Source: Polyangium sp. 6x1 (GTDB taxonomy: Bacteria; Myxococcota_A; Polyangia; Polyangiales; Polyangiaceae). From it: 64,000 nucleotides of DNA. A model generated the notes under the pieces. That model ran no database searches and had not been told where the DNA came from. It saw only the letters and a program-made list of their open reading frames with translations. Each line of letters begins with the position of its first letter. Position 1 is the first letter of the stretch. A program made the translations under genes and the position numbers. Positions 42,360-52,549 of this stretch are shown piece after piece. The stretch lies in NCBI RefSeq assembly GCF_029946515.1, contig NZ_JARZHH010000009.1:62001-126000 (forward strand), written 5' to 3'.

Positions 42360-44885
42360 ATGTCGCTCTACGAGCTGTCGATCGACGACGCCCACCTTCG
42401 CGAAGCCGAGAGGCTCACTTCGCTCGAGGGGAGGGCCTTTCCGACGCTGGTGACACGGTGGGAGTCGCGCCTGTTCGATCAGCCCTGGTCCACCACGCTG
42501 GTGCTCGATTACACGATCCCGCTGCCTCCGCTGCCGGCCTCGCAGTCGTTCATCGAGGTGCGGATCGCGGCGTACGTGGGCGGCGCGCCGACGAAGTTCC
42601 TCTACTTCGGCACCGAGATGAACGCGAGCGTGCCCCGCATCGGCCCCGAGATGGAAAACCAGATCGGATGGACGAAGCAGTACCAGGAGTACAGGCTCGA
42701 CGAACACACCTCGCCCGTCCCGTACCTCAAGCTGATCCAGACGACGCCGCGCATCTACGGCGCCGGCGCGCAGGACTATTACAGCCCCGCGATCAAGGTG
42801 GAGAGGTACGACGGGACGGCGTCGAGTGATCACCTCGCCGATCTGTTCCCGACGGTCGTGGCGAACCTGCCCTGCGTGAAGGGGCACCTGCTCACGGATC
42901 CCTCGGCCGGGCTCTGGAACGGCGCGCGGTACGTGGGGCAGACGGCGATCGCGATCCTGCGCCAGGGCAAGGTCGTCGGCATCCACCGGCGGATCGGGCG
43001 CACGGACAAGGACGCGGTGCCGCCGGAGATCAAGCGGCGCGATCCGAAGCACGACGTACTCAAGGAGTGGGTGTCGATCGATCTCGGCTCAAGCACGACG
43101 GTCGTCGCCCTGCGCGGCGATCGCAGCGCGCCAGAGCTCGTGCGCATCGGCGCGACGAGCGCGCCCGTGGTCTCCGCCGATTACGAGAACCCGAGCGAGA
43201 TCTCGTTCGAGCAGCTCGGCCGCACGCTGAAGGCATGGCGCGATCGCGTGATCCTGCCGATGACGCGCTGGGGCGAGGTGACGATCGGGCACGCGGCGCG
43301 CGCGACGCGCAAGCGAGGCGCCGAGGAGTCGCTCGCGCTCGGCGCCGCGACGCTGACGCACCTGCCGATGCTGCGCGAGCGCGTGGACCGGAAAGAAAAG
43401 ATCTCGCTGCGCGGCCGCGGCGATCCCGAGACGCAAGAGACGCTCAAGAAGCCGGCGCCGCCCATCATCGACGAGGACGGGATCGGCGCGCACGATCCGT
43501 TCGATCCGATCGAGCTCTACGCCTACTACATCGGCCTGCACGTCAACCACAGGACGCGCGGCATCCACACGCGTTACCTCGTGGCGATGCCGTCGGGCTG
43601 GAACGACGATCGGCGCAAGAGCGCGCTCGTGGCCGTGCGTCGCGGCATCTTCCGCAGCCTGCCGGCCGGCATGCTCGAGTTCCACGACATGGACATGCTG
43701 AACGTGGTCGACGCGGGCCCCGCGGCGATCCCGTTCGCGGCCTTCGCGTTCCGCGCGTTCGCCGTGCAGCCGAAGCCCGATCCGGTGCCCTTCGTGGCGA
43801 TCGACGCAGGCGCGAGCGAGACAGGCGTGGTCTTCGGTCTGTTCCGCAACGCCAAACCCGACGAGCAGATGGAGGGCGGCCACGAGCGGATGATCGAGTA
43901 CCTCGAGCCGACGAGCATCCCGTGGTTCGGCGGTGAGCGGCTCCTGCACAGGCTCGCTTACCGGCTCTACGTCGCCGCGGAGGCGAGCGTGGGCGCGGCG
44001 CGCGTGCCCTTCGATCGTCCAAGCGAGGAGACGCCCGTGGGCGCACTCGAGCACCTGCTCGTCGCGAGCCCGGAAGGACGCGCGAACGCCGAGGTCCTGA
44101 AGGACGCGATCCGGCCGCTGCTCGAAGGCGGCGACGTGCGCCTGCCGAAGTCGATCAAGCTCGCCACACTCGACGGTCCGTTCTTCGACTTCCCGCTCGA
44201 GGTGGATCGGCAAGCGATCGCAGCGGAGATCGACGGCTGGTTCTCCGAGGCGGTGGAGGAGGTGCGCGTGGGCCTGGAGAAGGCGCTCGAGAAGATCGGG
44301 CGCGATCCAGATCCGTACGACGGTCTGCGCGTGATGCTCGGCGGTCGCATGAGCATGCACCCGGCGCTGCTCGACAAGCTGACGGCGACGTTGCCGAAGA
44401 ACGTGAAGATCCACCGCTTCATCGAGCCCGATCGGCTGAACCTCGGCGCGCCGACCGTGAAGACGGCATGCGCGCTCGGCGCCCTCGCAATGCGCTTCGA
44501 ACGCATCGGCGCGAGCGTGCGCGCCGAGAAGCGCGACGCGTTCAAGTACCGCGTGGGCCGAAACCGTCACGGCCAGCTCGCCGACGTGCTCGATCCGTCG
44601 GTGGAGTACGACGTGTGGCGCGAGGTCGGCGCCTGCACGAAGCCGAACGTCGAGGTGCTGTACATGCGCGCCGAAGACGACGGCGAGGTCGCAGCCGACG
44701 ATCCGCGCGTGGAGATCGCAATCTGCAAGCTCGGCGCGACAGCCGTCGGGCAACGCATCTACATGCGCGCGGTGGGTCCGATCCGCGTCGAGGTGAGCGT
44801 CGGTCCGCCCGGCGGCGAGCCCGCGGCAGGCGCGCCGGTGTGGTGGATCGATCTCAAGGAAAACCTCGCGCGGCCGAAGGCGTAG
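42360..44885 (+). CDS. Hsp70/actin-superfamily ATPase with extra N-terminal domain
   Basis: 841 residues. The first ~235 residues are beta-rich and unrelated to Hsp70 (TTLVLDYTIPLPPLPASQS, AGAQDYYSPAIKVERYDG). From ~238 an actin-fold ATPase begins: VSIDLGSSTTVVALRGD (phosphate-1), FVAIDAGASETGVVFGLF (phosphate-2) and VMLGGRMSMHPALLDKL (adenosine motif), with a long insertion between and a C-terminal extension of strands. The peptide-binding domain of DnaK is absent, so it is not a normal chaperone; it belongs to the ASKHA group. Its partner and function are unknown. A TAAGGT box lies nine bases before the start. Confidence 0.75.
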   Translation: MSLYELSIDDAHLREAERLTSLEGRAFPTLVTRWESRLFDQPWSTTLVLDYTIPLPPLPASQSFIEVRIAAYVGGAPTKFLYFGTEMNASVPRIGPEMENQIGWTKQYQEYRLDEHTSPVPYLKLIQTTPRIYGAGAQDYYSPAIKVERYDGTASSDHLADLFPTVVANLPCVKGHLLTDPSAGLWNGARYVGQTAIAILRQGKVVGIHRRIGRTDKDAVPPEIKRRDPKHDVLKEWVSIDLGSSTTVVALRGDRSAPELVRIGATSAPVVSADYENPSEISFEQLGRTLKAWRDRVILPMTRWGEVTIGHAARATRKRGAEESLALGAATLTHLPMLRERVDRKEKISLRGRGDPETQETLKKPAPPIIDEDGIGAHDPFDPIELYAYYIGLHVNHRTRGIHTRYLVAMPSGWNDDRRKSALVAVRRGIFRSLPAGMLEFHDMDMLNVVDAGPAAIPFAAFAFRAFAVQPKPDPVPFVAIDAGASETGVVFGLFRNAKPDEQMEGGHERMIEYLEPTSIPWFGGERLLHRLAYRLYVAAEASVGAARVPFDRPSEETPVGALEHLLVASPEGRANAEVLKDAIRPLLEGGDVRLPKSIKLATLDGPFFDFPLEVDRQAIAAEIDGWFSEAVEEVRVGLEKALEKIGRDPDPYDGLRVMLGGRMSMHPALLDKLTATLPKNVKIHRFIEPDRLNLGAPTVKTACALGALAMRFERIGASVRAEKRDAFKYRVGRNRHGQLADVLDPSVEYDVWREVGACTKPNVEVLYMRAEDDGEVAADDPRVEIAICKLGATAVGQRIYMRAVGPIRVEVSVGPPGGEPAAGAPVWWIDLKENLARPKA

Positions 44886-44919
44886 TTCGTCCGGCCGAAC
44901 GCTCGTCGGGGAGGCGCTT

Positions 44920-45220
44920 CGCTGGGGCTTTGCCCCAGGCCCCAGCGGGGCTGTCCGCCCCTGCACCCGGACCAGCGCAAGCGCTGGACTCGGGGTCGAT
45001 GAACTGCGCGATGCGCAGTTCATCGAACAGCCGGGTCAAGACCAGCGACGACCTGCCAGCCAAGCCAGCAGCGCGGACGGTTCAACCGGCGACGCGGTCC
45101 CAACGGCCTGTTGGAAGAACTGCGCGCAGCGCAGTTCTTCCACGTAAGGTCCAGGGCTGGCCCTGGTTCGGGTCGAGGGGCGAATAGCCCCCGCGGGGCC
45201 CGGGGCAGCGCCCCGGCGCT
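44920..45220. repeat. Hairpin-array repeat, copy 7 (long)
   Basis: 301 bases. Left array CTGGGG/CCCCAG, a less perfect GCGGGG/CCCCTGC-type hairpin, CCAGCGC/GCGCTGG and CGATGAACTGCGC hairpin; core; GGAAGAACTGCGC hairpin; CCAGGGC/GCCCTGG and a final CCGGGGC/GCCCCGG. It lies between converging genes (Hsp70-like and phosphodiester glycosidase). Confidence 0.87.
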
Positions 45221-45241
45221 ACGCCTCCCGAGGGACAAACC

Positions 45242-46468
45242 TCACTTGCTGCGGCGCGTGACGTAGAAGAAATCGCGCGGGGATGGGTCCTTGACGTAGT
45301 CGCCTGCGCGGTAGTCGACGTGTGGCACGAGGGAGGAGGCGACGCGACGCTCGGCGGCTGGGGGGTGATCGAAAAGCAGGAAGCGTGGGTAGGCGTAGTT
45401 CACGTCGAGCTGCGCGGCGTCGCGTGCGCCTGCGGCTTTCATCGCGCGCGCCAAGGATTGCGCCGTGACGGCTTCGCCGAGGGCGTAGAAGAGCGTGTGA
45501 CCTCCCGCGTCGATGCCGATCGCGGACCTGCGGATCACGGTCTCGCCGCTGACGGTCGCGCCCCAGTTCTTGTTGTACTCGGTGAGCTTCGTGTTGAGCT
45601 CGCCGCCTTCGACGAGACATGCGGGCGTTTGCCTGTATGCCGCCATCTGCGCCTCCGTTGGCGCGAGGGTCGGCCAGGTGCCGATGCGGATTGCGCCGTC
45701 GCGGTAGAGACCCACGGTGCAGGCGATGTCGCGCGGGGGCAGGAATGTCTTGCCCTCGATCATCATCCCGTATTGCCCGTGCAGCGCTTTGAAGCCGCCG
45801 TTGAAGGCTGCGACGAGGTCTGGGTGCTCTGTGGCTGGCACGAGGCCGGGACGCTCGGAGAGCGGCACGTTTTGCGAGACGGGCTCGGTCGTGCCTGCGA
45901 CGAGACGGATGGCGACGCGCGTGAGGTCCATGGCGACCACGGCCACCGCGGCGAAGCCACGCTTCGGATCGGGGTGCACCACGGCTTTGACCATCACGGG
46001 CGGCTCGCCTGCGCGGCTGCCCTCTTGCATCACGAGCCATGTCCCGTCGCCTGTTGCTGCGACGTTCGTGAAGGGCGGCTCGAAGCGCGGCGGAGGGAAG
46101 CTTGGGGCCTCGGGTGCGGACGCGTCGGCGACGTCGGCCTTTGCGGGCACGACCTCGGGCGCGGGAGCAGACGCGGCGGGCAGGGCGGCTGAGGCGGGGG
46201 CCTCCCAGAACGTTGCGGGGGCCTCGTCGCCGTGACGCCAGACGTTCACGCGGTCGGCGAGCCCGTAGGCTGTGTCTTCGATCCACGCGACCACGGAGGG
46301 GCCGAGCACGGCGCGCACGCCGTCGGCGAGCGCGGGGCCGAAGCCTGGCACGTTGTGGATCGCCCACCAGGTCGCGCCCCCTGCGACGAGCGTGACGCCG
46401 AGGCCGATGGCCGCGCGCCGTCGCCAGCGTCGCGGCTTCTTTTTCTTTTCTGTCTCGGGGGCGGTCAC
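45242..46468 (-). CDS. Phosphodiester glycosidase (NAGPA)-family exported protein
   Basis: About 408 residues if it starts at the GTG at 46468; a TTG at 46507 is also possible, and neither has a good ribosome site. A basic N-terminus and TM helix (AAIGLGVTLVAGGATWWAI) anchor it or serve as a signal. After an Ala/Pro linker, the C-terminal ~260 residues carry the NAGPA pattern: LVAAFNGGFKALHGQYGMMI, RSAIGIDAGGHTLFYALG and AAQLDVNYAYPRFLLF. Relatives remove GlcNAc or act on other sugar phosphodiesters, for example in envelope polymers. The substrate here is unknown. Confidence 0.78.
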   Translation of the reverse strand: MTAPETEKKKKPRRWRRRAAIGLGVTLVAGGATWWAIHNVPGFGPALADGVRAVLGPSVVAWIEDTAYGLADRVNVWRHGDEAPATFWEAPASAALPAASAPAPEVVPAKADVADASAPEAPSFPPPRFEPPFTNVAATGDGTWLVMQEGSRAGEPPVMVKAVVHPDPKRGFAAVAVVAMDLTRVAIRLVAGTTEPVSQNVPLSERPGLVPATEHPDLVAAFNGGFKALHGQYGMMIEGKTFLPPRDIACTVGLYRDGAIRIGTWPTLAPTEAQMAAYRQTPACLVEGGELNTKLTEYNKNWGATVSGETVIRRSAIGIDAGGHTLFYALGEAVTAQSLARAMKAAGARDAAQLDVNYAYPRFLLFDHPPAAERRVASSLVPHVDYRAGDYVKDPSPRDFFYVTRRSK

Positions 46469-46529
46469 GGGGCGGGGAGGGTAGCCCAGGACGAGCTCGG
46501 GACCCAAGCGGAGGCGTGTGTGGCGCGCC

Positions 46530-47018
46530 TCAGACGACCTGACCGTGGGCCATCGTTTTCGGGCCGTCCTTGAACAGGATCTCGACCTTGCCGCGATCGA
46601 TCACGCGGGCGACGACGCCGTCGCCGAACTTCGGGTGACGGACGAGCTCGCCCGGGCCGAGCGTCAGCGTCACGCGGTAGGGCTTGAAGGCGCCCATGGG
46701 CTGCCCGGCGATCGCGTGCTCCCACTGCATCGTCTGGTCGCGCTCGCGTTGCGCGGCTGCGCTCGCGCGGGCGCCCGAGGTCTTGCGCTCCTCGCCGCCT
46801 TCACGCTTCGTGGCCGAGGCGGCCTTGGTCTTTGGCGCCAGCGGGGCGAGCTTCTCGCTCTTCGGGCGGCGGTAAAGGTGATGGGAACCGCACGTCTTGC
46901 ACTCGACCTTCTTCACCTCGTCGCCGACCATGGCGATGATGCGGTGAGTCAGGTCAAGCTTGCATTTCGTGCAATAAGAATCGATCTCGCCACCGGTCTT
47001 CGGCTTCTTCGTGATCAC
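46530..47018 (-). CDS. Zinc-ribbon plus C-terminal SH3/Tudor-like domain protein
   Basis: 162 residues starting at a GTG that overlaps the stop of the upstream gene (GTGA). Residues ~14-48 hold SYCTKCKLDLTHRI and VECKTCGSHHLYRRP, a four-Cys zinc ribbon. After a Lys/Ala-rich linker the last ~45 residues read GELVRHPKFGDGVVARVIDRGKVEILF, like the small Tudor-like domain at the C-terminus of UvrD/PcrA helicases that contacts RNA polymerase. It may bind RNA polymerase or nucleic acid. The tight overlap suggests it works with the upstream protein. Confidence 0.7.
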   Translation of the reverse strand: MITKKPKTGGEIDSYCTKCKLDLTHRIIAMVGDEVKKVECKTCGSHHLYRRPKSEKLAPLAPKTKAASATKREGGEERKTSGARASAAAQRERDQTMQWEHAIAGQPMGAFKPYRVTLTLGPGELVRHPKFGDGVVARVIDRGKVEILFKDGPKTMAHGQVV

Positions 47019-47575
47019 GTACCCTCGCGTCTTCTGCGCTCGCGCCGCGTCTCTTTTCCTCGGTCCTTGACCGTCACGTGCGCGGAGACGGACGGCTTCG
47101 GCAGACCCTTCTGCCCCTCGGGCGCCGCTTCTGCGCCTTCCTCCGGCTCCTCGGCGTCCGGCTCGTCGGCCGGAGCTTTCTCGGCGGGGCGCGCGTCGTT
47201 CGGGACGAAGCGGATCTCCGTCTTGATCTCGAACGACAGCTTCGTGAGCACCTTCGTCAGCTCGTCGGCGAACTGCGTGTGCTCGAGGACGTCGCGGATT
47301 TCCTTCGCGACGACGCGGTAGAGCCCCGTCTTGGTGTCGTCGATCTGCTGGTAGAGGTAGTTCAACACCTCCTTCGGCAGCTTCATGTCCCCCACGAAAT
47401 GCCGAAGGGTGTCGGGGCCTTCGCTCAGCTTGCCGACGCCGGTCTCGACGGCGCGCTCCACGGCGCGCTTGAGCAGGTCGGGAATGGCACGGTCGAACGT
47501 GCGCCGCCGCTCTGTCTCTGGCTTCTCCCCCTCGGGCGCCTCTTCACGGTTCGGAAGATCGTCGATGTCGCCCAT
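47015..47575 (-). CDS. Conserved helical protein of unknown function
   Basis: 186 residues from the ATG at 47575 (a GTG four codons upstream is possible). Residues ~25-130 form long helices (TFDRAIPDLLKRAVERAVE, LPKEVLNYLYQQIDDTKTGLY, VAKEIRDVLEHTQFADELTK), ending with a strand IKTEIRFVPND. The tail is Glu/Pro-rich then basic (RRERRRREGT). Similar short helical proteins occur across myxobacteria next to zinc-ribbon genes, but I know no function. The stop overlaps the GTG of the zinc-ribbon gene. Confidence 0.6.
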   Translation of the reverse strand: MGDIDDLPNREEAPEGEKPETERRRTFDRAIPDLLKRAVERAVETGVGKLSEGPDTLRHFVGDMKLPKEVLNYLYQQIDDTKTGLYRVVAKEIRDVLEHTQFADELTKVLTKLSFEIKTEIRFVPNDARPAEKAPADEPDAEEPEEGAEAAPEGQKGLPKPSVSAHVTVKDRGKETRRERRRREGT

Positions 47576-47608
47576 CCGCCGGCTCACTAGTCAGGAAGGG
47601 GGCCTTCG

Positions 47609-48349
47609 TCAATCGGACATCGACACACGCAGCGCCCAAACCTCTGCGACGACCTTTCCTTTTCCGCGCCGGGCGGCAAGCTCCACCGTCAGGGTATCGT
47701 CTTCCAGGGGACAAAACGGCCGATCGGGCTGGACGATGGGCCACCGATCCTCGCCGTGATCCGCGGCGATCGACGTGCCTCGGCTCGATCGCACCACGAC
47801 GTCGAGGTCGGTCACGCCGGGATCCGCGACGGCAAATATTCGATAACACTCGCCTTTTTTCGCTTCGAGCGGAAACGGCACGGGCCGGCCCCCCTCGGCG
47901 ACCTGCCCCTCGACCGCCTCCTTCGTGAGCCGTCGCATCCCGTTTTCTGGACCACACAGCATGGTCAAACGGGTGAGATCTTTCCGCGGATCGCCTTCCA
48001 GACGAAAGTTTCCGTAACAACGAATCCACGGCCCACCCACACGAACGGGGGAGGCGATGGGGTCCTCGTCACGCGGGGCGGGGCCCGCGCCTGCTTCGGC
48101 GGCGCCGCCGTCGGGATCGGCCGGGGCCTCACCGAGCATCGAGGGTGGGAGTTTTGGCAGGGGCGGGGTCGGGGGCGGCGTGTCGGGGGCCGACGCTGCA
48201 CCGCCGGCCTGGTCCCAGGGGCGCGGGCGCTCGCGGCAGCCGGTGAGGAGGGCGAGGCACGTGAGGGCAGCGAGGAGGCGCGCGCGGCGTCGGGCGAGGG
48301 CGCGCGGCGGGTTTGGCCGGCCAAGGTTCTGCGCTAGAGTCCCCGCTCG

Positions 48350-48379
<30 letters not shown>
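47609..48379 (-). CDS. Lipoprotein of unknown function with unclear start
   Basis: The frame contains a clear signal peptide and lipobox: ARRRARLLAALTCLALLTGC. No ATG, GTG or TTG lies between this and a TTG at 48379, which would add a ~40-residue n-region and overlap the divergent aminopeptidase start by 30 bases. The mature part has a Pro-rich spacer and a ~140-residue domain with paired Cys and strands (GGPWIRCYGNFRLEG, LTRLTMLCGPENG, GECYRIFAVADPGVTDLDVVV, AADHGEDRWPIVQPDRPFCPLEDD, LTVELAARRGKGKVVAEVWAL). The final pattern resembles a jelly-roll or pre-peptidase-like module. Either a rare start codon (CTC or CTG) is used or the assigned TTG is right. Confidence 0.6.
48313..48340 (+). promoter_or_regulatory. 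Candidate promoter of the aminopeptidase gene
   Basis: TTGGCC (48313-48318) and TAGAGT (48335-48340) are separated by 16 bases, and the ATG follows the -10-like box by nine bases. A transcript from here would have an almost absent leader. Confidence 0.45.
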
Positions 48380-49647
<1,268 letters not shown>

Positions 49648-49651
<4 letters not shown>

Positions 49652-50784
49652 AGCAAAAAACGAAGGGCCGCGCGGGGGAAGAGACGCCGCGCGAGGCTGT
49701 GCTCGCCGTGGAGCTCAAAGGCTGGTTCCGCAAGAGCGCGCGGGATCTGCCATGGCGCAGGACGCGGGATCCGTACGCGATCTGGCTGTCCGAGGTGATG
49801 CTGCAGCAGACCCGCGTGGAGACGGTGATCCCGTACTACGAGCGGTTCTTGCAGCGGTTTCCGGACGTGCGCGCGCTCGCGTCCGCCGAGCTCGACGAGG
49901 TGCTCTCGCTCTGGAGCGGGCTCGGCTACTACCGCCGCGCGCGGGAGCTACATCGCTGCGCACAGGAGGTCGCTTCGATGCACGGCGGCGTGTTCCCCGC
50001 GGAAGCCGACGAGCTCAGGAAGCTGCGCGGGATCGGCCCGTACACCGCGGGCGCCGTGTCGAGCATCGCGTTCGACAGGCCCGCGGCGCTCGTGGACGGC
50101 AACGTCGCGCGGGTGATCGCGCGCCTCGAGGCGATCGAGGACGACGTGAAAAGCACGGCGGGGTTGAAGCGGATCTGGCGCGTGGCGGAGCGGCTCGTCC
50201 CGCGGGAGGAGCCTGGCGCGTGGAACCAGGCGCTGATGGAGCTCGGCGCGACGATCTGCACGCCGCAAAACCCAGCATGCCTGATCTGCCCGGTGCGTGA
50301 CGCATGCGCAGCGCGCGCGCAGGGCAGGGAGCGCGAGCTGCCGATCGTGGGCGAGAAACGAGCGTCACCGCGCGTGGCGATGGTCGCGGCGGTGGTGGAG
50401 CATGAGGGGCGCTTCTTGTTCGCGCGGCGCAAGGAGGGAGGGCTCTTCGGCGGGCTGTGGGAGCCGCCGATGGTCGAAGCGCGGACGGCCGAAGACGCGA
50501 AGCCCTCGCTCTCGGGCGCGGGCCTCGCGGCGGACGCGAAGCTCACGGAGGTGGGGCGTGTCGAGCACGTGCTCACGCACCGCGAGCTCGACGTGCTCGT
50601 GCTGCGCGCACGCGCGGATCGGCCGTGGCCGCTCGAAGCGCCGACGACGGCGCCGTACGAGCGGCTCGCGTGGATGGAGCGAGGCGCCGAGGGCGTGGGC
50701 GTCTCGACGTTGGCGCGCAAGATCCTCGCGGCCGCGAAGCCGGAGAAGAAGGGCGCCGCGCGCAAGAAGAAGGCCCGCGCGTAG
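49648..50784 (+). CDS. mutY: A/G-specific adenine glycosylase MutY
   Basis: 378 residues from a TTG at 49648 that overlaps the pepP stop (TTGA). It removes adenine mispaired with 8-oxoguanine. Motifs: LSEVMLQQTRVETVIPYY (catalytic Glu region), LRGIGPYTAGAVSSIAF (helix-hairpin-helix), VDGNVARVIARL (catalytic Asp) and the [4Fe-4S] cluster CTPQNPACLICPVRDAC. The C-terminal NUDIX-like domain (GGLFGGLWEPPMVEA) that recognises 8-oxoG is present. The tail is Lys-rich. Confidence 0.95.
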
Positions 50785-50794
50785 CGCCCTCGGC

Positions 50795-51388
50795 TCACTC
50801 CGTGGGACCTGCGCGCTTGCGCGACGCAGGCTTGGTCCGCTCGCGGAGCGCGTCCTCCATGCCGGTGCGCTCGTCCTCCGAGAAGTACACGTCCTCGGCC
50901 TCGGCGCCGATCTCCTCGACGAGGAACGGCGTCTCGAGGTCTTGCCCCTCGTCCGACAAGATCACGTCGCTCATGTCGCGCCCGCGCGTCGCGCCTTCGA
51001 GGAACTCGGCGCCGAGATCACCCGCGAGATCCGCGGCCGCGTCGGCGTTGTCCGGATCGAACGAAAACCCTTCGCTGATGGGCTCGTTCGGGTGATGGCG
51101 GAAGACGCGATCGCTGTCGTCGAGCGTGTGCACGGGCTCGTCCATCGCGTCGGCCGGGTGCACCTTTCCCGGCAGAGGCGGCGCGGCGAACTCGTCGAGA
51201 TCTTCGAGCACGGGACGCGGGCTTCTCTCGTCGAACGACATTCCCGGGCGTCGCGAGAGGGCGTCGCCGTGGCGGTGTTCGCTGCTGCGTACGCTCGATG
51301 CGGGGGGCGGAGCCTGGGTGGACGGGGCAGCCGCCCGCACGTGTTTCGCCCCGGATCGGGCCGGCTTGAGGGGTTTGTTGCTGTTCAC
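50795..51388 (-). CDS. Acidic low-complexity protein of unknown function
   Basis: 197 residues from a GTG at 51388. There is no signal peptide. The sequence is rich in Asp/Glu and Pro, with VLEDLDEFAAPPLPG, HTLDDSDRVFRHHPNEP and ADAAADLAGDLGAEFLEG, and looks largely disordered. It ends in a basic RKRAGPTE. It converges with mutY 10 bases away. No family recognised. Confidence 0.55.
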   Translation of the reverse strand: MNSNKPLKPARSGAKHVRAAAPSTQAPPPASSVRSSEHRHGDALSRRPGMSFDERSPRPVLEDLDEFAAPPLPGKVHPADAMDEPVHTLDDSDRVFRHHPNEPISEGFSFDPDNADAAADLAGDLGAEFLEGATRGRDMSDVILSDEGQDLETPFLVEEIGAEAEDVYFSEDERTGMEDALRERTKPASRKRAGPTE

Positions 51389-51470
51389 GCTCGGCCCGAA
51401 TGCAAGAGTCGCGCGCGTGATTTGACGTGCGAAGAACGCACGTTACGCGGTAAGACCCGAGGGCCCCAGC

Positions 51471-52142
51471 ATGCGCGAAAAACGCCCGCGGCCTCGCCGT
51501 TCGACGGCCCTCGTGACGACGTTCACGACCGGGTGTGTCGTTGCGTGGGCCGGGGCCGCGATCGCCGCCGAAGGCGCGCCGGCGCAGCAAGGAACGGCCG
51601 AATCGAGGCGAGCGCTCCTCTACGAAGCCCTGTCGGCGCCGCCGAAGGGTTACGTGCGTGCGCTCGCCGGGCTCTCGTTCGGCGGCGGGCTTCGCTTCAA
51701 CAATCCGTATCGGCTGGCCACGCAGCTCGGCGCGACGGCGGAGTCGCCGAGCGCGACCGCGCCGTACACGACGCTCATGGGCGCGCTCGCGTTCGGGCCG
51801 CCTGACGGGCTCCAGCACGGAGGGATGCTCGGGCTCACGTTCGCGCTCAGCGGCGTCGGGCAAACCGTGCTCACCCCCGGGTATGTCCTGATGTACCGCG
51901 GCCCGGGTCGATGGCTCGCGTACGGACGAGCCGGCCCGGAAATCCTGCTCTCCCCGGATCCGAACGTGGGCCTCACGGCCGCGGGGGGCGGCGCGTTTTT
52001 ACTGACCGGCGGGCTCGGGCTCGTCCTCGACGTGGCGGGCAGCCTGTTCTACGGCGCGAGCACGTGGGAAAAGAAATACCCGGCGTACCCCGTGCTCTCG
52101 GCCTCGCTCGGTCTGATCGTCGACGTGGAGTTTCTGCCGTGA
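51471..52142 (+). CDS. Exported protein, likely outer-membrane beta-barrel
   Basis: 223 residues; signal peptide with Arg-rich start (MREKRPRPRR) and cleavage near AIAA. The mature part has amphipathic strands such as VRALAGLSFGGGLRFNN, LMGALAFGPPDG, GMLGLTFALSG and GLGLVLDVAGSLFYG and ends near LIVDVEFLP. It looks like a small barrel or barrel-like protein. No family recognised. It overlaps the next gene by four bases (GTGA). Confidence 0.65.
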   Translation: MREKRPRPRRSTALVTTFTTGCVVAWAGAAIAAEGAPAQQGTAESRRALLYEALSAPPKGYVRALAGLSFGGGLRFNNPYRLATQLGATAESPSATAPYTTLMGALAFGPPDGLQHGGMLGLTFALSGVGQTVLTPGYVLMYRGPGRWLAYGRAGPEILLSPDPNVGLTAAGGGAFLLTGGLGLVLDVAGSLFYGASTWEKKYPAYPVLSASLGLIVDVEFLP

Positions 52143-52549
52143 CGCGGGCTCGAACCGAGCGGCGCCGCGCGATCAGCCGCGCCGAGATCATGCGCCTCGC
52201 CGCGACGCTCGTCCTCGTCGTCGCCGCGCCGACCGTGGGCGACATCGGAAGCTGCGGCGAAGCGCCCGCGGATCTCGACGCCGCAACGTTCTTCCGCGAG
52301 AAGGCCGCGGTCGACTGCGCGCGTTGCGCCGCGTGCGGTTTCTCCACGGCGGCGTGTACGCGCGCCTGTGATCCAATGCAGCCCGCGCAATCCTTCCCCG
52401 AGGGCTGCTACCCCATCGCGCACGACGGCGAGGTTTGTCTCCGCGCGCTCGAAGCGACCTCGTGCGACACGTACGCGAGCTTCGTCGCGGATCAGGGCTC
52501 GACGATCTCGACCGAGTGCAACTTCTGTCCGCCGGAGGCGAAGCCGTGA
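52139..52549 (+). CDS. Cys-rich exported protein
   Basis: 136 residues from the GTG overlapping the previous stop (or an ATG at 52190, giving 119). A signal helix (MRLAATLVLVVAAPTVG) is followed by SCG, so it may be a lipoprotein. The mature part has ten Cys residues (VDCARCAACGF, AACTRACDP, GCYPIAHDGEVCLRALEATSCDTY, ECNFCPPEA), consistent with disulphides in the periplasm or outside. Function unknown. Confidence 0.65.
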   Translation: MTRARTERRRAISRAEIMRLAATLVLVVAAPTVGDIGSCGEAPADLDAATFFREKAAVDCARCAACGFSTAACTRACDPMQPAQSFPEGCYPIAHDGEVCLRALEATSCDTYASFVADQGSTISTECNFCPPEAKP

